A DNA stretch of 6,378 bases from Rubrobacteraceae bacterium (GTDB taxonomy: Bacteria; Actinomycetota; Rubrobacteria; Rubrobacterales; Rubrobacteraceae). Shown piece by piece: positions 1 through 5,823 of this stretch (within the stretch, counting starts at the first letter, position 1; the number at the start of each line of letters is the position of its first letter). The notes beneath the pieces were generated by a model, which worked only from the letters and a program-made list of their open reading frames with translations, was not told the DNA's origin and did not search any database. The position numbers and the translations under genes were made by a program. The stretch covers positions 1 to 6,378 of the forward strand of contig JACCSM010000008.1 in the NCBI GenBank assembly GCA_013698525.1. Reading direction: 5' to 3'.

Positions 1-103
1 TCCCGACTCCCAGACCTGCAAGGCCCAGGAACCGACGACGGGTGATCTTCGAGCGGTGCAGCCTTGGCTGGCGGCTCGATGTAGGCTTCGCATGGCTACT
101 CAT
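1..103 (-). CDS. N-terminus of a Tat-exported protein, possibly copper-related (partial, runs off left edge)
   Basis: Only 34 codons lie in the window, read leftward from an ATG at 103. The translation carries a polar n-region of about 18 residues, then KITRRRFLGLAGLGVG, which matches the twin-arginine motif (S/T)-R-R-x-F-L-K at residues 21-27 and continues into a hydrophobic segment. This implies export of a folded, often cofactor-bearing protein by the Tat pathway. The ATG is the only start in frame within the leader; a weak GAAG lies 5 nt upstream. The gene follows copA-csoR-copZ in the same direction and has its own promoter with a site resembling the copA operator. From this I infer a copper-linked Tat substrate, most likely a multicopper oxidase or other cupredoxin, but the catalytic part lies outside the window. 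Other Tat substrates cannot be excluded. The signal peptide is fairly sure; the product is a guess. Confidence 0.7.
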   Translation of the reverse strand, partial: MSSHAKPTSSRQPRLHRSKITRRRFLGLAGLGVG

Positions 104-126
104 CGATCTTCGTTTGCGGAGCTCAT
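100..126 (-). other. Possible 8-codon leader ORF overlapping the Tat-signal gene
   Basis: An ATG at 126 opens an eight-codon reading frame, MSSANEDR, ending in a TGA at 102-100. That TGA overlaps the ATG (103-101) of the Tat-signal gene as ATGA. A G-rich stretch lies 9 nt before this ATG, but it belongs to the operator-like site, and the start could lie very near the mRNA 5' end. It could act as a translationally coupled leader, or be chance. No codon-level evidence favours either. Confidence 0.2.
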
Positions 127-133
127 ATATCTC

Positions 134-169
134 TACCCCCTATACGTATAGTTTGCTCCGTGAGCTCAA
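134..169 (-). promoter_or_regulatory. Leftward promoter with CsoR-like operator before the Tat-signal gene
   Basis: Plus-strand bases 134-150 read TACCCCCTATACGTATA, and 140-151 form a perfect 12-bp palindrome, CTATACGTATAG. The C-tract followed by TAC and TATA parallels the copA operator (TACCCCC, then TAC, then TATA), as expected of CsoR sites, which carry a G/C tract flanked by an A/T-rich pseudo-palindrome. Read leftward, TTGAGC at 169-164 and TATAGG at 144-139 could be -35 and -10 boxes, with a long 19-bp spacer. The operator would cover the -10. Binding by the CsoR encoded here is an inference. Confidence 0.5.
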
Positions 170-254
170 GGACTGGACCAGGGGTTCAGCCGACTGTGAG
201 ATAGCTACCGGGGCACAGCGGAGGCGCCGCGGGCGGATCGGAACTAGGCAACGA

Positions 255-270
255 AAGGCCAAGAGGCCTT
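255..270 (-). terminator. Short hairpin after the copper operon, possible terminator
   Basis: AAGGCC (255-260) and GGCCTT (265-270) form a 6-bp perfect stem with a 4-nt loop. Read leftward it is followed by TTTCGTT only, a weak T-tract. It lies between copZ and the next promoter, where a terminator is expected, and may work with the larger hairpin just before it. Confidence 0.3.
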
Positions 271-285
271 CTTTACCCGGCGCGG

Positions 286-321
286 CGGGAGGCGGGGGAT
301 ACGCTCCTCCCCTGCCTCCCG
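286..321 (-). terminator. Strong GC-rich hairpin downstream of copZ, likely transcript end
   Basis: Bases 286-299 pair with 308-321 as a 14-bp stem with one G-T pair and an 8-nt loop. It starts about 30 bp beyond the copZ stop and precedes the separate promoter of the Tat-signal gene. No T-tract follows on either strand, so it is not a canonical intrinsic terminator. U-tract-poor hairpins are proposed as terminators in high-GC Gram-positives. It could instead stabilise the 3' end of the mRNA. Confidence 0.45.
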
Positions 322-350
322 GCAGAGCCCGAACAGAACGGTACCGCTTT

Positions 351-560
351 TTAGGCAGCCACTGTGTAGCCGGCCTCCTCGACGGCGCCCCTCAGGTCGT
401 GCGCCGTCACCTTCTCCTCTTCGTAGCGCACTTCGACGGTGCCCTTCTGGGGGTCGGCGTTCGAGTGCTCGACCCCCGGGAGCCTGCCCAGCTCCTCCTC
501 TACGGCGGCCTTGCAGTGGGCGCAGCTCATGCCCTCCACCTTCAGGGTTGTCTCGGTCAT
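351..560 (-). CDS. copZ: CopZ-like copper chaperone, single HMA domain
   Basis: This 69-residue protein is one complete heavy-metal-associated (HMA) domain, the usual size for CopZ/Atx1 chaperones. The metal-binding loop GMSCAHC gives Cys13 and Cys16, and the ends show the typical pattern: a TTLKVEGM first strand and a closing AGYTVAA. The family binds Cu(I) in the cytosol through the two cysteines and hands it to the N-terminal HMA domains of CopA and to the CsoR sensor. The CAHC core (His at position 15) is common in bacterial CopZ proteins. The ATG at 560 has AGGAG 5 nt upstream. It is the last gene of the copA-csoR-copZ operon, 26 bp after csoR, so expression is probably set by the CsoR-controlled copA promoter. 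Mercury or other soft-metal binding is possible but less likely in this setting. Confidence 0.93.
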   Translation of the reverse strand: MTETTLKVEGMSCAHCKAAVEEELGRLPGVEHSNADPQKGTVEVRYEEEKVTAHDLRGAVEEAGYTVAA

Positions 561-586
561 CGACTCTCCTCTCTCTTTAGTTCTTT

Positions 587-928
587 CTAGACTCTCAGGA
601 ATCGCTCCACGGCAGCGGTCAGCTCGTCCACCTTCTCGTCGGCCTTCTCCCCGTCCCCGGCCTCGATCGACTCGCGGACGCAGTGTTCGACGTGGTCTCT
701 GAGCACGACCATGCCGGCCTTCTCCAGGGCGCTGACGACGCTGGCGACCTGGGTGAGGACGTCGACGCAGTACGCCTCCTCGTCCACCATCCGCTGCAGC
801 CCGCGCACCTGGCCCTCGATGCGTCTCAGGCGGTTCCTGAGCTTCTCCTTGTCCTTGGCCTTTATGTAGCCGTGCCGGGCGCCGGCCTGGCCAGCGGCGG
901 CCGGATCCTCTCTCTCCATCGCCTCCAC
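587..928 (-). CDS. csoR: CsoR-family Cu(I)-sensing transcriptional repressor
   Basis: The 113-residue all-helical protein fits the CsoR/RcnR (DUF156) family. The Cu(I) ligands are present with exact spacing: Cys54 in EEAYCVDV, then His79 and Cys83 in DHVEHC, matching Cys36, His61 and Cys65 of Mycobacterium tuberculosis CsoR. Tyr53 and Glu102 align with its second-shell Tyr35 and Glu81. The x-C-H-C pattern separates it from RcnR (Ni/Co) and from FrmR or CstR. The basic RNRLRRIEGQVRGLQRM segment (31-47) supplies DNA-contacting helices. In the family, the apo-tetramer binds the operator and Cu(I) releases it, derepressing copper export. It lies 44 bp after copA and 26 bp before copZ, so it would regulate its own operon. 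The start is GTG at 928, supported by AGGAGG 7 nt upstream; the alternative ATG at 919 has a badly placed Shine-Dalgarno. Confidence 0.93.
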   Translation of the reverse strand: MEAMEREDPAAAGQAGARHGYIKAKDKEKLRNRLRRIEGQVRGLQRMVDEEAYCVDVLTQVASVVSALEKAGMVVLRDHVEHCVRESIEAGDGEKADEKVDELTAAVERFLRV

Positions 929-935
929 GCTCTCG

Positions 936-941
936 CCTCCT
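936..941 (-). promoter_or_regulatory. Ribosome binding site fixing the GTG start of csoR
   Basis: Read leftward, a perfect AGGAGG lies 7 nt before the GTG at 928. A GGAGG before the internal ATG at 919 is only 2 nt away, too close to work well, so the GTG start is preferred. Confidence 0.7.
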
Positions 942-962
942 CTCGTTAGCAGCCTTCTTTGA

Positions 963-987
963 GTGACCTTCGTTAGGTGACCTTCGT
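963..987. repeat. Tandem 11-bp direct repeat (14-bp period) across the copA stop codon
   Basis: GTGACCTTCGT occurs at 963-973 and again at 977-987, separated by TAG. The second copy encodes the last codons of copA (T-K-V-T) and the first covers one base of its stop and the bases after it. It looks like a small slippage duplication at the 3' end. It might have moved the stop codon, but a functional role is not evident. Confidence 0.6.
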
Positions 988-3474
988 CCGCCTGAGCCTG
1001 AGCGCGTTCGTCAGCACCGTCACCGAGGAGAGCGCCATCGCCGCCGCGGCGAGGACCGGGTTGAGGAACCCGTACTCGCCGAGGAACGGGCGCAGCGCCT
1101 CAGGGACGGTTCCGCCCGAGAAGAACGGGTAGAGCGCGCCAGCGGCCACGGGGATCAGGGCGACGTTGTAGGCGAAGGCCCAAAACAGGTTCTGCTTTAT
1201 GTTCCTCACCGTGGCCTTCGACAGGCCTACGGCGCGGGCCACCCCGCGCACGTCGCCGGAGATCAGGGTGAGGTCGGCGGCCTCCATCGCCACGTCGGCG
1301 CCGGTGCCGATGGCGATGCCGACGTCGGCCTGGGCGAGCGCAGGGGCATCGTTGATGCCGTCGCCGACCATGCCGACGCGCCTGCCCTCAGCCTGGAGCC
1401 TCTTGACCTCGGTCGCCTTCTCCTCGGGACGGACCTCGGCCAGCACGCGGCCGATGCCGAGCTCGCTCGCGATGGCCCCGGCGGTGCGGCGGTTGTCGCC
1501 GGTGAGCATGGCGACTTCGAGGCCCAGGGAGTGCAGCCTCTCGACCGCCTCCTTCGACTCGTCGCGCACCACGTCGGCCACGGCGACGAGACCCGCCGGG
1601 TGGCCGTCCACGGCGACGAAGATCGGGGTCTTGCCACCCGCCGCGAGCTCCTCGCCCCGCGGAAGCAGGCCGTCCTTGGGGACGCCGGCCTCGGCGAGGA
1701 AGCGCCGGTTGCCGACGAGGACCGGATGACCCTCGACCTCGGCCCTTACGCCGCCGCCCGTGACGGCCTCGAAGCCGTCAGCCTCGGCGAGGGCGAGGCC
1801 CTTATCCCTCGCGCCCCGCACGATAGCCTCGCCCAAGGGGTGCTCGGAGCCGCGCTCGGCGCTCGCCAGGAGCCTCAGCAGGCCGTCCTCCGAGAGGCCG
1901 TTCGTCGCCACGACGTCGGTTAGCTCCGGCCTCCCCTTCGTGAGGGTGCCGGTCTTGTCCAGGATGACGGTGTCGAGCTTATGGGCGCCCTCTAGGGCTT
2001 CGCCGCCTTTTACGAGGATGCCGGACTCGGCGCCCTTGCCGGTCCCGACCATTATGGAGGTAGGCGTCGCGAGGCCCATCGCGCAAGGGCACGCGATGAT
2101 GAGGACCGCCACGAAGTTCAGGAGCGCGAAGGTGAACGCGGGCTCGGGGCCGAAGAGGAGCCAGACGAGGAACGTGAGCGTCGCGAGCACCATCACCACG
2201 GGGACGAAGACGCCGCTGATCCTGTCAGCGAGGCGCTGGATGGGGGCCTTGGAGCCCTGCGCCTCCTCGACCATGCGGATGATCTGAGAGAGCGCCGTGT
2301 CGCGGCCTACCTTCGTCGCCTCGAAGCGGAAGGAGCCTGTCGCGTTTATCGTGGCGCCGATCACCTCGTCGCCGGCACGCTTGACGACAGGGATGCTCTC
2401 CCCCGTGATCATGGCCTCGTCCACCGCCGACTCCCCCGAGACCACCCGACCGTCCACCGGAATCTTCTCCCCCGGCCGCACGACCACGACGTCCCCGATC
2501 TCGACGTCCTCGACCGGGACGTCCACCTCCTCGCCCGGGCCTTGCCCCCGCACGACGCGCGCGGTCTTGGCCCGCAAACCGGCGAGCCTCTTTATGGCCT
2601 CTCCCGTGCGTCCGCGAGCGCGCGCCTCGAGCAACCGACCGAGCAGGATCAAGGTGATGATGAGCGCTGAGGTATCGAAGTACACGTCGGCCCGTCCCCC
2701 GGCGAAGAGCCTGGGGGCGAGGGTAGCGGTCGCGCTGTAGAGGTAAGCCGCGCTGGTGCCCACCACGACTAGCGTGTTCATGTTGGCCTGGGCGTGCCTG
2801 AGGGCGCCCCAGGCGCCGCGGTAGAACCGCCGCCCGGCCCAGAACTGCACCGGCGTCGCCAGCGCCAGGAGCCCGAGGTTGAGCCAACCCATCGGGATGG
2901 GGATCATGAAGCCGAGCATGTGCGGCAGGCTCCCCACGAGGATGAGAGTGGTGAGCGCCGCCGCCAGTAGAAAGTCCCGGCGCAGCCGGCGGTACTCCTC
3001 TTGGTGGGCGTCCTCGGCGGCGCCGCCTTCCCCCTCGCGTAGCGAAGCTACGCCGTAGTCCGCCGCCTCGACAGCCTTCTCCAGGTCGCGCCTCTCGACC
3101 TCGCCGGCGAGGTACCTCACTGTCGCCCTTTCATTTGCGAGGTTGACGCCGGCGTCGAGGACCCCCGGCACCTTTTTCAGGGCGCGCTCCACGCGCCCGA
3201 CGCAGCTGGCGCAGGTCATGCCCGTCACGCCGAAGCTCGCCTCGCGCGCGTCCGTGCCGTAACCGGCGCCCTCTATGTCCCCGATCAGGTCCTCAGGTCC
3301 CGTGGTCTTGGGGTCGTACTCCACGGTCGCCTTCTCGGCGGCAAAGTTCACGCTAGCCCCGATAACCCCCTCCCTCCTGGAGAGCGTCCGCTCGACCCGG
3401 CGCACGCAAGAGGCGCACGTCATTCCCGTAACCGGGATCGTGATCACTCCCCCATCCCGCCTTTCGCTCGGCAT
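973..3474 (-). CDS. copA: CopA, Cu(I)-exporting P1B-1-type ATPase with two N-terminal HMA domains
   Basis: This 833-residue protein is a full-length CopA that uses ATP to pump Cu(I) out of the cytoplasm. Two HMA domains come first, each with GMTCASC (Cys20/Cys23 and Cys88/Cys91), then an acidic linker at about 147-160. The membrane region follows with actuator TGES (357-360), the transport-site CPC (462-464), the phosphorylated Asp506 in DKTGT, the nucleotide-domain SEHPL with His545, TGD (658-660) and the hinge GDGINDAP (704-711). The Cu(I)-selective residues of the last two helices are intact: Asn762, Tyr769-Asn770, and Met813 with Ser816-Ser817. These define the P1B-1 subgroup and argue against Zn/Cd/Pb (CPC with a downstream Asp) or CopB types. 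ATG at 3474 has GAGG 7 nt upstream. First gene of the operon, with a promoter-operator directly before it. No lesions seen. Confidence 0.97.
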   Translation of the reverse strand: MPSERRDGGVITIPVTGMTCASCVRRVERTLSRREGVIGASVNFAAEKATVEYDPKTTGPEDLIGDIEGAGYGTDAREASFGVTGMTCASCVGRVERALKKVPGVLDAGVNLANERATVRYLAGEVERRDLEKAVEAADYGVASLREGEGGAAEDAHQEEYRRLRRDFLLAAALTTLILVGSLPHMLGFMIPIPMGWLNLGLLALATPVQFWAGRRFYRGAWGALRHAQANMNTLVVVGTSAAYLYSATATLAPRLFAGGRADVYFDTSALIITLILLGRLLEARARGRTGEAIKRLAGLRAKTARVVRGQGPGEEVDVPVEDVEIGDVVVVRPGEKIPVDGRVVSGESAVDEAMITGESIPVVKRAGDEVIGATINATGSFRFEATKVGRDTALSQIIRMVEEAQGSKAPIQRLADRISGVFVPVVMVLATLTFLVWLLFGPEPAFTFALLNFVAVLIIACPCAMGLATPTSIMVGTGKGAESGILVKGGEALEGAHKLDTVILDKTGTLTKGRPELTDVVATNGLSEDGLLRLLASAERGSEHPLGEAIVRGARDKGLALAEADGFEAVTGGGVRAEVEGHPVLVGNRRFLAEAGVPKDGLLPRGEELAAGGKTPIFVAVDGHPAGLVAVADVVRDESKEAVERLHSLGLEVAMLTGDNRRTAGAIASELGIGRVLAEVRPEEKATEVKRLQAEGRRVGMVGDGINDAPALAQADVGIAIGTGADVAMEAADLTLISGDVRGVARAVGLSKATVRNIKQNLFWAFAYNVALIPVAAGALYPFFSGGTVPEALRPFLGEYGFLNPVLAAAAMALSSVTVLTNALRLRRTKVT

Positions 3475-3494
3475 CGCTCCACCTCGATCGTTTT

Positions 3495-3536
3495 ACGGTA
3501 CCCCCGTACCCTATACCGAAGGGGCCACGATGTCAA
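3495..3536 (-). promoter_or_regulatory. copA promoter with CsoR-like operator
   Basis: Read leftward, a perfect TTGACA -35 box lies at 3536-3531. The -10 is TATAGG (3515-3510, 15-bp spacer) or TAGGGT (3513-3508, 17-bp spacer). The -10 is overlapped by the inverted repeat GGTAC-CCCC-GTACC (3497-3510), flanked by CTATA. On the coding strand the core is TACGGGGGTACC, close to known CsoR operators upstream of Bacillus copZA, which carry a TAC-GGGGG-TA core. The expected transcript starts about 25 nt before the copA ATG. CsoR would block RNA polymerase here until Cu(I) binds it. Confidence 0.75.
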
Positions 3537-3540
3537 GGTT

Positions 3541-3948
3541 CCCGGCGTTGACTCGCGCTCGTTTGGGGCTCTCTGGCGGGCGCAAGGGCAGGATCCGAGC
3601 GCGAGGGCGACTTCGCATCAGCCCGAGGACCCACGCGGCCCTCTAGCTGTCCCCTTAATGCCCGGTTTACCGGCCTTCACGGCAAACCTCGCCACGAACC
3701 CCGGACCCGTAGAGGGGATCGGGACGGCAGAACGGAAAGCTTCCGTCCGTGACCCGAACCTGGAACCGGCCGGGTCCTGCACTCTACGTCGTGATGGCCT
3801 TGAGCCCATCCACCACCGACGCACAGCACCCCTGCATCTCGCGTTTCGGGCAGCCCACCGGTCAGTAGCCTGCGGGGATCACCCGCGACCAGATGGTTCA
3901 GCGCTCGCGCCTCGACCGCGGCGGCGGGGACGCCATCCCATCAGCGGT
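3541..3948. other. Intergenic stretch with several inverted repeats, no supported gene
   Basis: No reading frame here resembles a known protein; open frames are short, rich in Arg, Pro and Ser, and typical of GC-rich noncoding DNA. Structures that can be seen are a 10-bp inverted repeat, CTCGCGCTCG (3552-3561) with CGAGCGCGAG (3596-3605); a compact CCGGT-TT-ACCGG (3662-3673); a bulged hairpin at 3721-3755; and GACCCG (3751-3756) with CGGGTC (3771-3776). The stretch separates the leftward tetR remnant from the leftward copA promoter, so some of these may end tetR transcription. A decayed gene or small RNA cannot be excluded by eye. Confidence 0.5.
3721..3755 (-). terminator. Bulged hairpin, possible terminator between tetR and copA
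   Basis: The central stem is ACGGAA (3732-3737) with TTCCGT (3741-3746) and a 3-nt loop. It extends after a 4-nt bulge by ACGG (3724-3727) with CCGT (3747-3750), then by GGG (3721-3723) with CCC (3753-3755), about 13 pairs in all. There is no T-tract on either side. Its place between two leftward units suits transcript ending, but this is unproven. Confidence 0.3.
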
Positions 3949-4656
3949 TCAGTTCTCCCGAGCACCGGTTGGAGGGACGCTCTTACCCTGGGACTCACCA
4001 ACTCCTGGAACGGAGAGTGTCCAACCACCGGCGGCTACCGGCGCCGGTGGTTGCCTTACTGGCTCCGGCAGCTCCCCTAAGGCGCGCGGGCGCAACCCGG
4101 CGAGAGTGACCGTGACGAGCCGGCGGACCGCGGCCTCCGACGGCAGGCTGCCGGCCGCCGCGAGGGCGTGGAGGCAGTAACTCGCGAGCTCATCGGGCGC
4201 GACATCGTCCCGGAGGTTGCCGTTCTCTGCGGCCTCGATCAACAGGTCTCGGCTCAAGTCGATGAGCTGCTGCTGCGCCCGGGCGACGTGCTCGCCTCAA
4301 TGCAAGAACGTCATGAGTTCGCTGTCGTGGTGCCCGTGGGACTCGTGCGAGATGAGCGCGTAGGCCCCTAGTACGGCTTCGAGTCGCTCGGCAGCGCCGC
4401 CAGCCTGGTCTCTGACTTCGGCGAGATGTTCGAGGTGGCCGGTGATCTGACGTTCGTGCCAGGCGAGCAGGATCGCCTCCACGTCCGGGAAGTACTTGTA
4501 CAGCGTCGCGCGCCCGATGCCGGTCTCCTCGGCGATCCGCGACATCGTCACCGACAGCAACCCGTGCTCGGCCACCAGCGCCCAAGTGGTCTCCAGGATC
4601 GCGTCGCGCACCTCGCGGCGGTGCACCTCGATCGTCTCGTTCCACCGTGTCGGCAC
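3949..4656 (-). pseudogene. TetR/AcrR-family regulator interrupted by an in-frame TGA
   Basis: One frame read leftward from GTG at 4656 encodes a TetR-family regulator. Residues 13-57 form the DNA-binding domain, with the helix-turn-helix near 37-57 (MSRIAEETGIGRATLYKYFP). After residue 119 (SELMTFLH) comes TGA at 4299-4297. The same frame then continues at once with GEHVARAQQQLIDL and a normal TetR ligand/dimerisation half ending near AAVRRLVTVTLAGLRP. There is no frameshift; a single base seems to divide the gene. Relatives, as I remember them, have Arg here, so CGA-to-TGA is the likely change. The truncated 119-residue product keeps the HTH but loses the dimerisation helices. After about residue 190 the frame runs some 45 residues more, longer than usual, through a hairpin. 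The start has only a poor Shine-Dalgarno. Sequencing error or UGA readthrough are alternatives. The ligand is unknown. Confidence 0.75.
4022..4053 (-). terminator. Perfect 12-bp stem-loop in the 3' tail of tetR
   Basis: CAACCACCGGCG (4022-4033) and CGCCGGTGGTTG (4042-4053) are exact reverse complements with an 8-nt loop. The hairpin lies after the conserved end of the TetR domain (TLAGLRP) but inside the still-open frame. This fits a terminator of a gene that once stopped earlier. No T-tract follows in the leftward direction. Confidence 0.4.
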
Positions 4657-4692
4657 TACCCCAGTACACTACGTGACGACGATGTCGGAGAG

Positions 4693-4698
4693 ATTATG
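4693..4698 (-). promoter_or_regulatory. Possible -10 box for leftward tetR transcription
   Basis: Read leftward, CATAAT matches the -10 consensus at five of six bases and would start transcription about 30 nt before the GTG at 4656. No good -35 is visible; the expected place (around 4716-4722) falls against the GATAC-N4-GTATC repeat, which would allow autoregulation by TetR. Confidence 0.35.
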
Positions 4699-4699
4699 G

Positions 4700-4734
4700 T
4701 TGACCGGCATTCGGGACGTAGATACACTCGTATC
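4700..4734 (+). promoter_or_regulatory. Rightward promoter of the two-component system, overlapped by a TetR-like operator
   Basis: TTGACC (4700-4705) and TACACT (4723-4728) are separated by exactly 17 bp, a good sigma70-type promoter. The -10 sits inside the inverted repeat GATAC-ACTC-GTATC (4721-4734), whose size and symmetry suit a TetR-family dimer. A repressor bound there would block this promoter and crowd the divergent tetR promoter. The leader to the kinase start would be about 135 nt. The link to the neighbouring TetR is inferred from position only. Confidence 0.5.
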
Positions 4735-4858
4735 ATCCCATTGAAGTAGGCTGGGATGGGCTGAAATGGAGAATCCAGGCTTACACCACCTCCTGAACTA
4801 CCTCCCCGTCGCGCGCCAACCATCGCTGACGGGATGCCCGCCCATTACGGCTCTGGCT

Positions 4859-4863
4859 GGAGG
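4859..4863 (+). promoter_or_regulatory. Ribosome binding site fixing the histidine kinase start
   Basis: GGAGG lies 6 nt before the ATG at 4870. The in-frame ATG at 4834 has no Shine-Dalgarno, and its 12 extra residues (MPAHYGSGWRNA) look like leader sequence, so 4870 is preferred. Confidence 0.75.
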
Positions 4864-4869
4864 AACGCC

Positions 4870-5823
4870 ATGGTTCAAACGCATCGTCCTGTCATGACGC
4901 ACCGCAGACTGCTCCTGTTCAAATGGCTCATGGTCTTCCTACCTTCCGTTACGGCCGCGGTGGGCCACAGCCTGATAGAGCACACCGATGGTGGACAGCA
5001 CACCGGTGGTGGAACACTCGATCTGTCAGCGACTCTGCTCGTAACACTCCTGGGCTTGGTGCTGACCTACATTTTTGTAGAGACGCTGTTCAGGGTTCTC
5101 GGGAGACTCCAGGCTGAGGCATCGGCCCGAGAGCAGGACATCCTGACCATGAGCGCCATGATGCAGGAACGGGAGCGGCTGAGCAGAGAACTCCACGATG
5201 GTGTGGCCCAGCTCGTCGCGGATCTGCTCTTGCGCCTGGACACTATCAAGGAGCTGGTGGAGGCCGACCGACAACGGGAGGCGGAGGCAGAGCTCGAACG
5301 GCTACGCGGGGTTGCCGACGAAATCTACGCGGATATTGGCGAGTCCATCACGGGGCTCCGTACCAACGTGGCAGAACTAGGGTTGATCTGCGCGCTACAG
5401 GATTACGTGGACCAGTTCGAAGAGCGGCACCAGATTCCCGTGAGCCTCCGAACGGATGGCGCGGCCGACCGGTTCTCACCTCTCACAGCGCTCCAGCTCT
5501 TCAGGTTCATCCAGGAAGCCTTGACCAACGTTCGCAAGCACGCCGCGGCACGGGAGGCCACTGTCACCCTCGCATCCAATGGGCCGGATCGGCTCAGGGT
5601 CGTCGTTGCCGACGATGGCCAGGGCTTCACCCCTGGTAGCCAGAAGAACGGCAAGGCGCGACCCTTGGGCCTTACGAGTATGCGCGAGCGGGTCGAGGCC
5701 CTCGGCGGCACCTTCCAGGTCGATAGCCAGCCCGGTTCGGGCACCCAAGTGACTGCCATCATCACCATTCCACGACCGAAGAGGGAGAACGGGCATGCAG
5801 CCCTTGCGACTCCTACTGGTTGA
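4870..5823 (+). CDS. Membrane sensor histidine kinase, HisKA_3 (NarX/LiaS/DesK-like) type
   Basis: With the start at 4870 the protein has 317 residues. Two membrane helices (about 14-32 and 54-75) flank a short outside loop of about 20 residues containing His33, His38 and His44. A helical linker (76-100) leads to the HisKA_3 dimerisation domain with phospho-acceptor His109 in RLSRELHDGVAQL. The HATPase_c domain shows the N-box QEALTNVRKHA (Asn220), the G1 box DDGQGF (249-253) and the G2 region GLTSMRERVEALGG (267-280). The kinase would autophosphorylate and pass the phosphate to the response regulator encoded next, whose start overlaps this gene by 29 bp. With so small an outer loop it probably senses events in the membrane, or a metal or small ligand. 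The signal is not known. It may be expressed from the promoter at 4700-4728. Confidence 0.93.
   Translation: MVQTHRPVMTHRRLLLFKWLMVFLPSVTAAVGHSLIEHTDGGQHTGGGTLDLSATLLVTLLGLVLTYIFVETLFRVLGRLQAEASAREQDILTMSAMMQERERLSRELHDGVAQLVADLLLRLDTIKELVEADRQREAEAELERLRGVADEIYADIGESITGLRTNVAELGLICALQDYVDQFEERHQIPVSLRTDGAADRFSPLTALQLFRFIQEALTNVRKHAAAREATVTLASNGPDRLRVVVADDGQGFTPGSQKNGKARPLGLTSMRERVEALGGTFQVDSQPGSGTQVTAIITIPRPKRENGHAALATPTG

Noticed and set aside
42..590. Long rightward open frame covering the promoter region and copZ
   Set aside because: It crosses the promoter and hairpins and lies antisense to the clear HMA-domain gene; its residues resemble no family.
1199..2740. Several open frames of 120-220 residues within the copA region in other frames
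   Set aside because: They are shadows of copA in GC-rich DNA, Arg/Ser/Pro-rich and without domains, while copA carries all P-type ATPase motifs.
3751..3776. tRNA-like T-arm sequence (GGTTC within a short stem on the minus strand)
   Set aside because: No acceptor stem, anticodon arm or D-arm could be fitted around it.
3618..4080. Open frames on both strands (68 residues leftward, 140 residues rightward) between copA and tetR
   Set aside because: Composition is low-information, no domain is recognised, starts lack Shine-Dalgarno sequences, and the rightward one overlaps the tetR tail antisense.
4297..4299. Selenocysteine at the tetR TGA
   Set aside because: TetR proteins have no known selenocysteine at this place, and no SECIS-like hairpin is visible just after the codon; a nonsense change is simpler.
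4190..4669. 159-residue leftward frame overlapping the first half of tetR
   Set aside because: It is an Arg-rich alternative frame of tetR. The tetR frame itself shows a standard HTH domain.
4661..4678. Second TetR operator close to the tetR start (GTACACTACGTGAC)
   Set aside because: It shares TACACT and CGT with the 4721-4734 repeat but has poor internal symmetry, so it is not claimed as a site.
4766..4897. Rightward 43-codon frame MENPGLHHLLNYLP onward in the leader of the kinase gene
   Set aside because: No good ribosome binding site, no recognisable family, and it overlaps the kinase start out of frame. A leader peptide is possible but unsupported.
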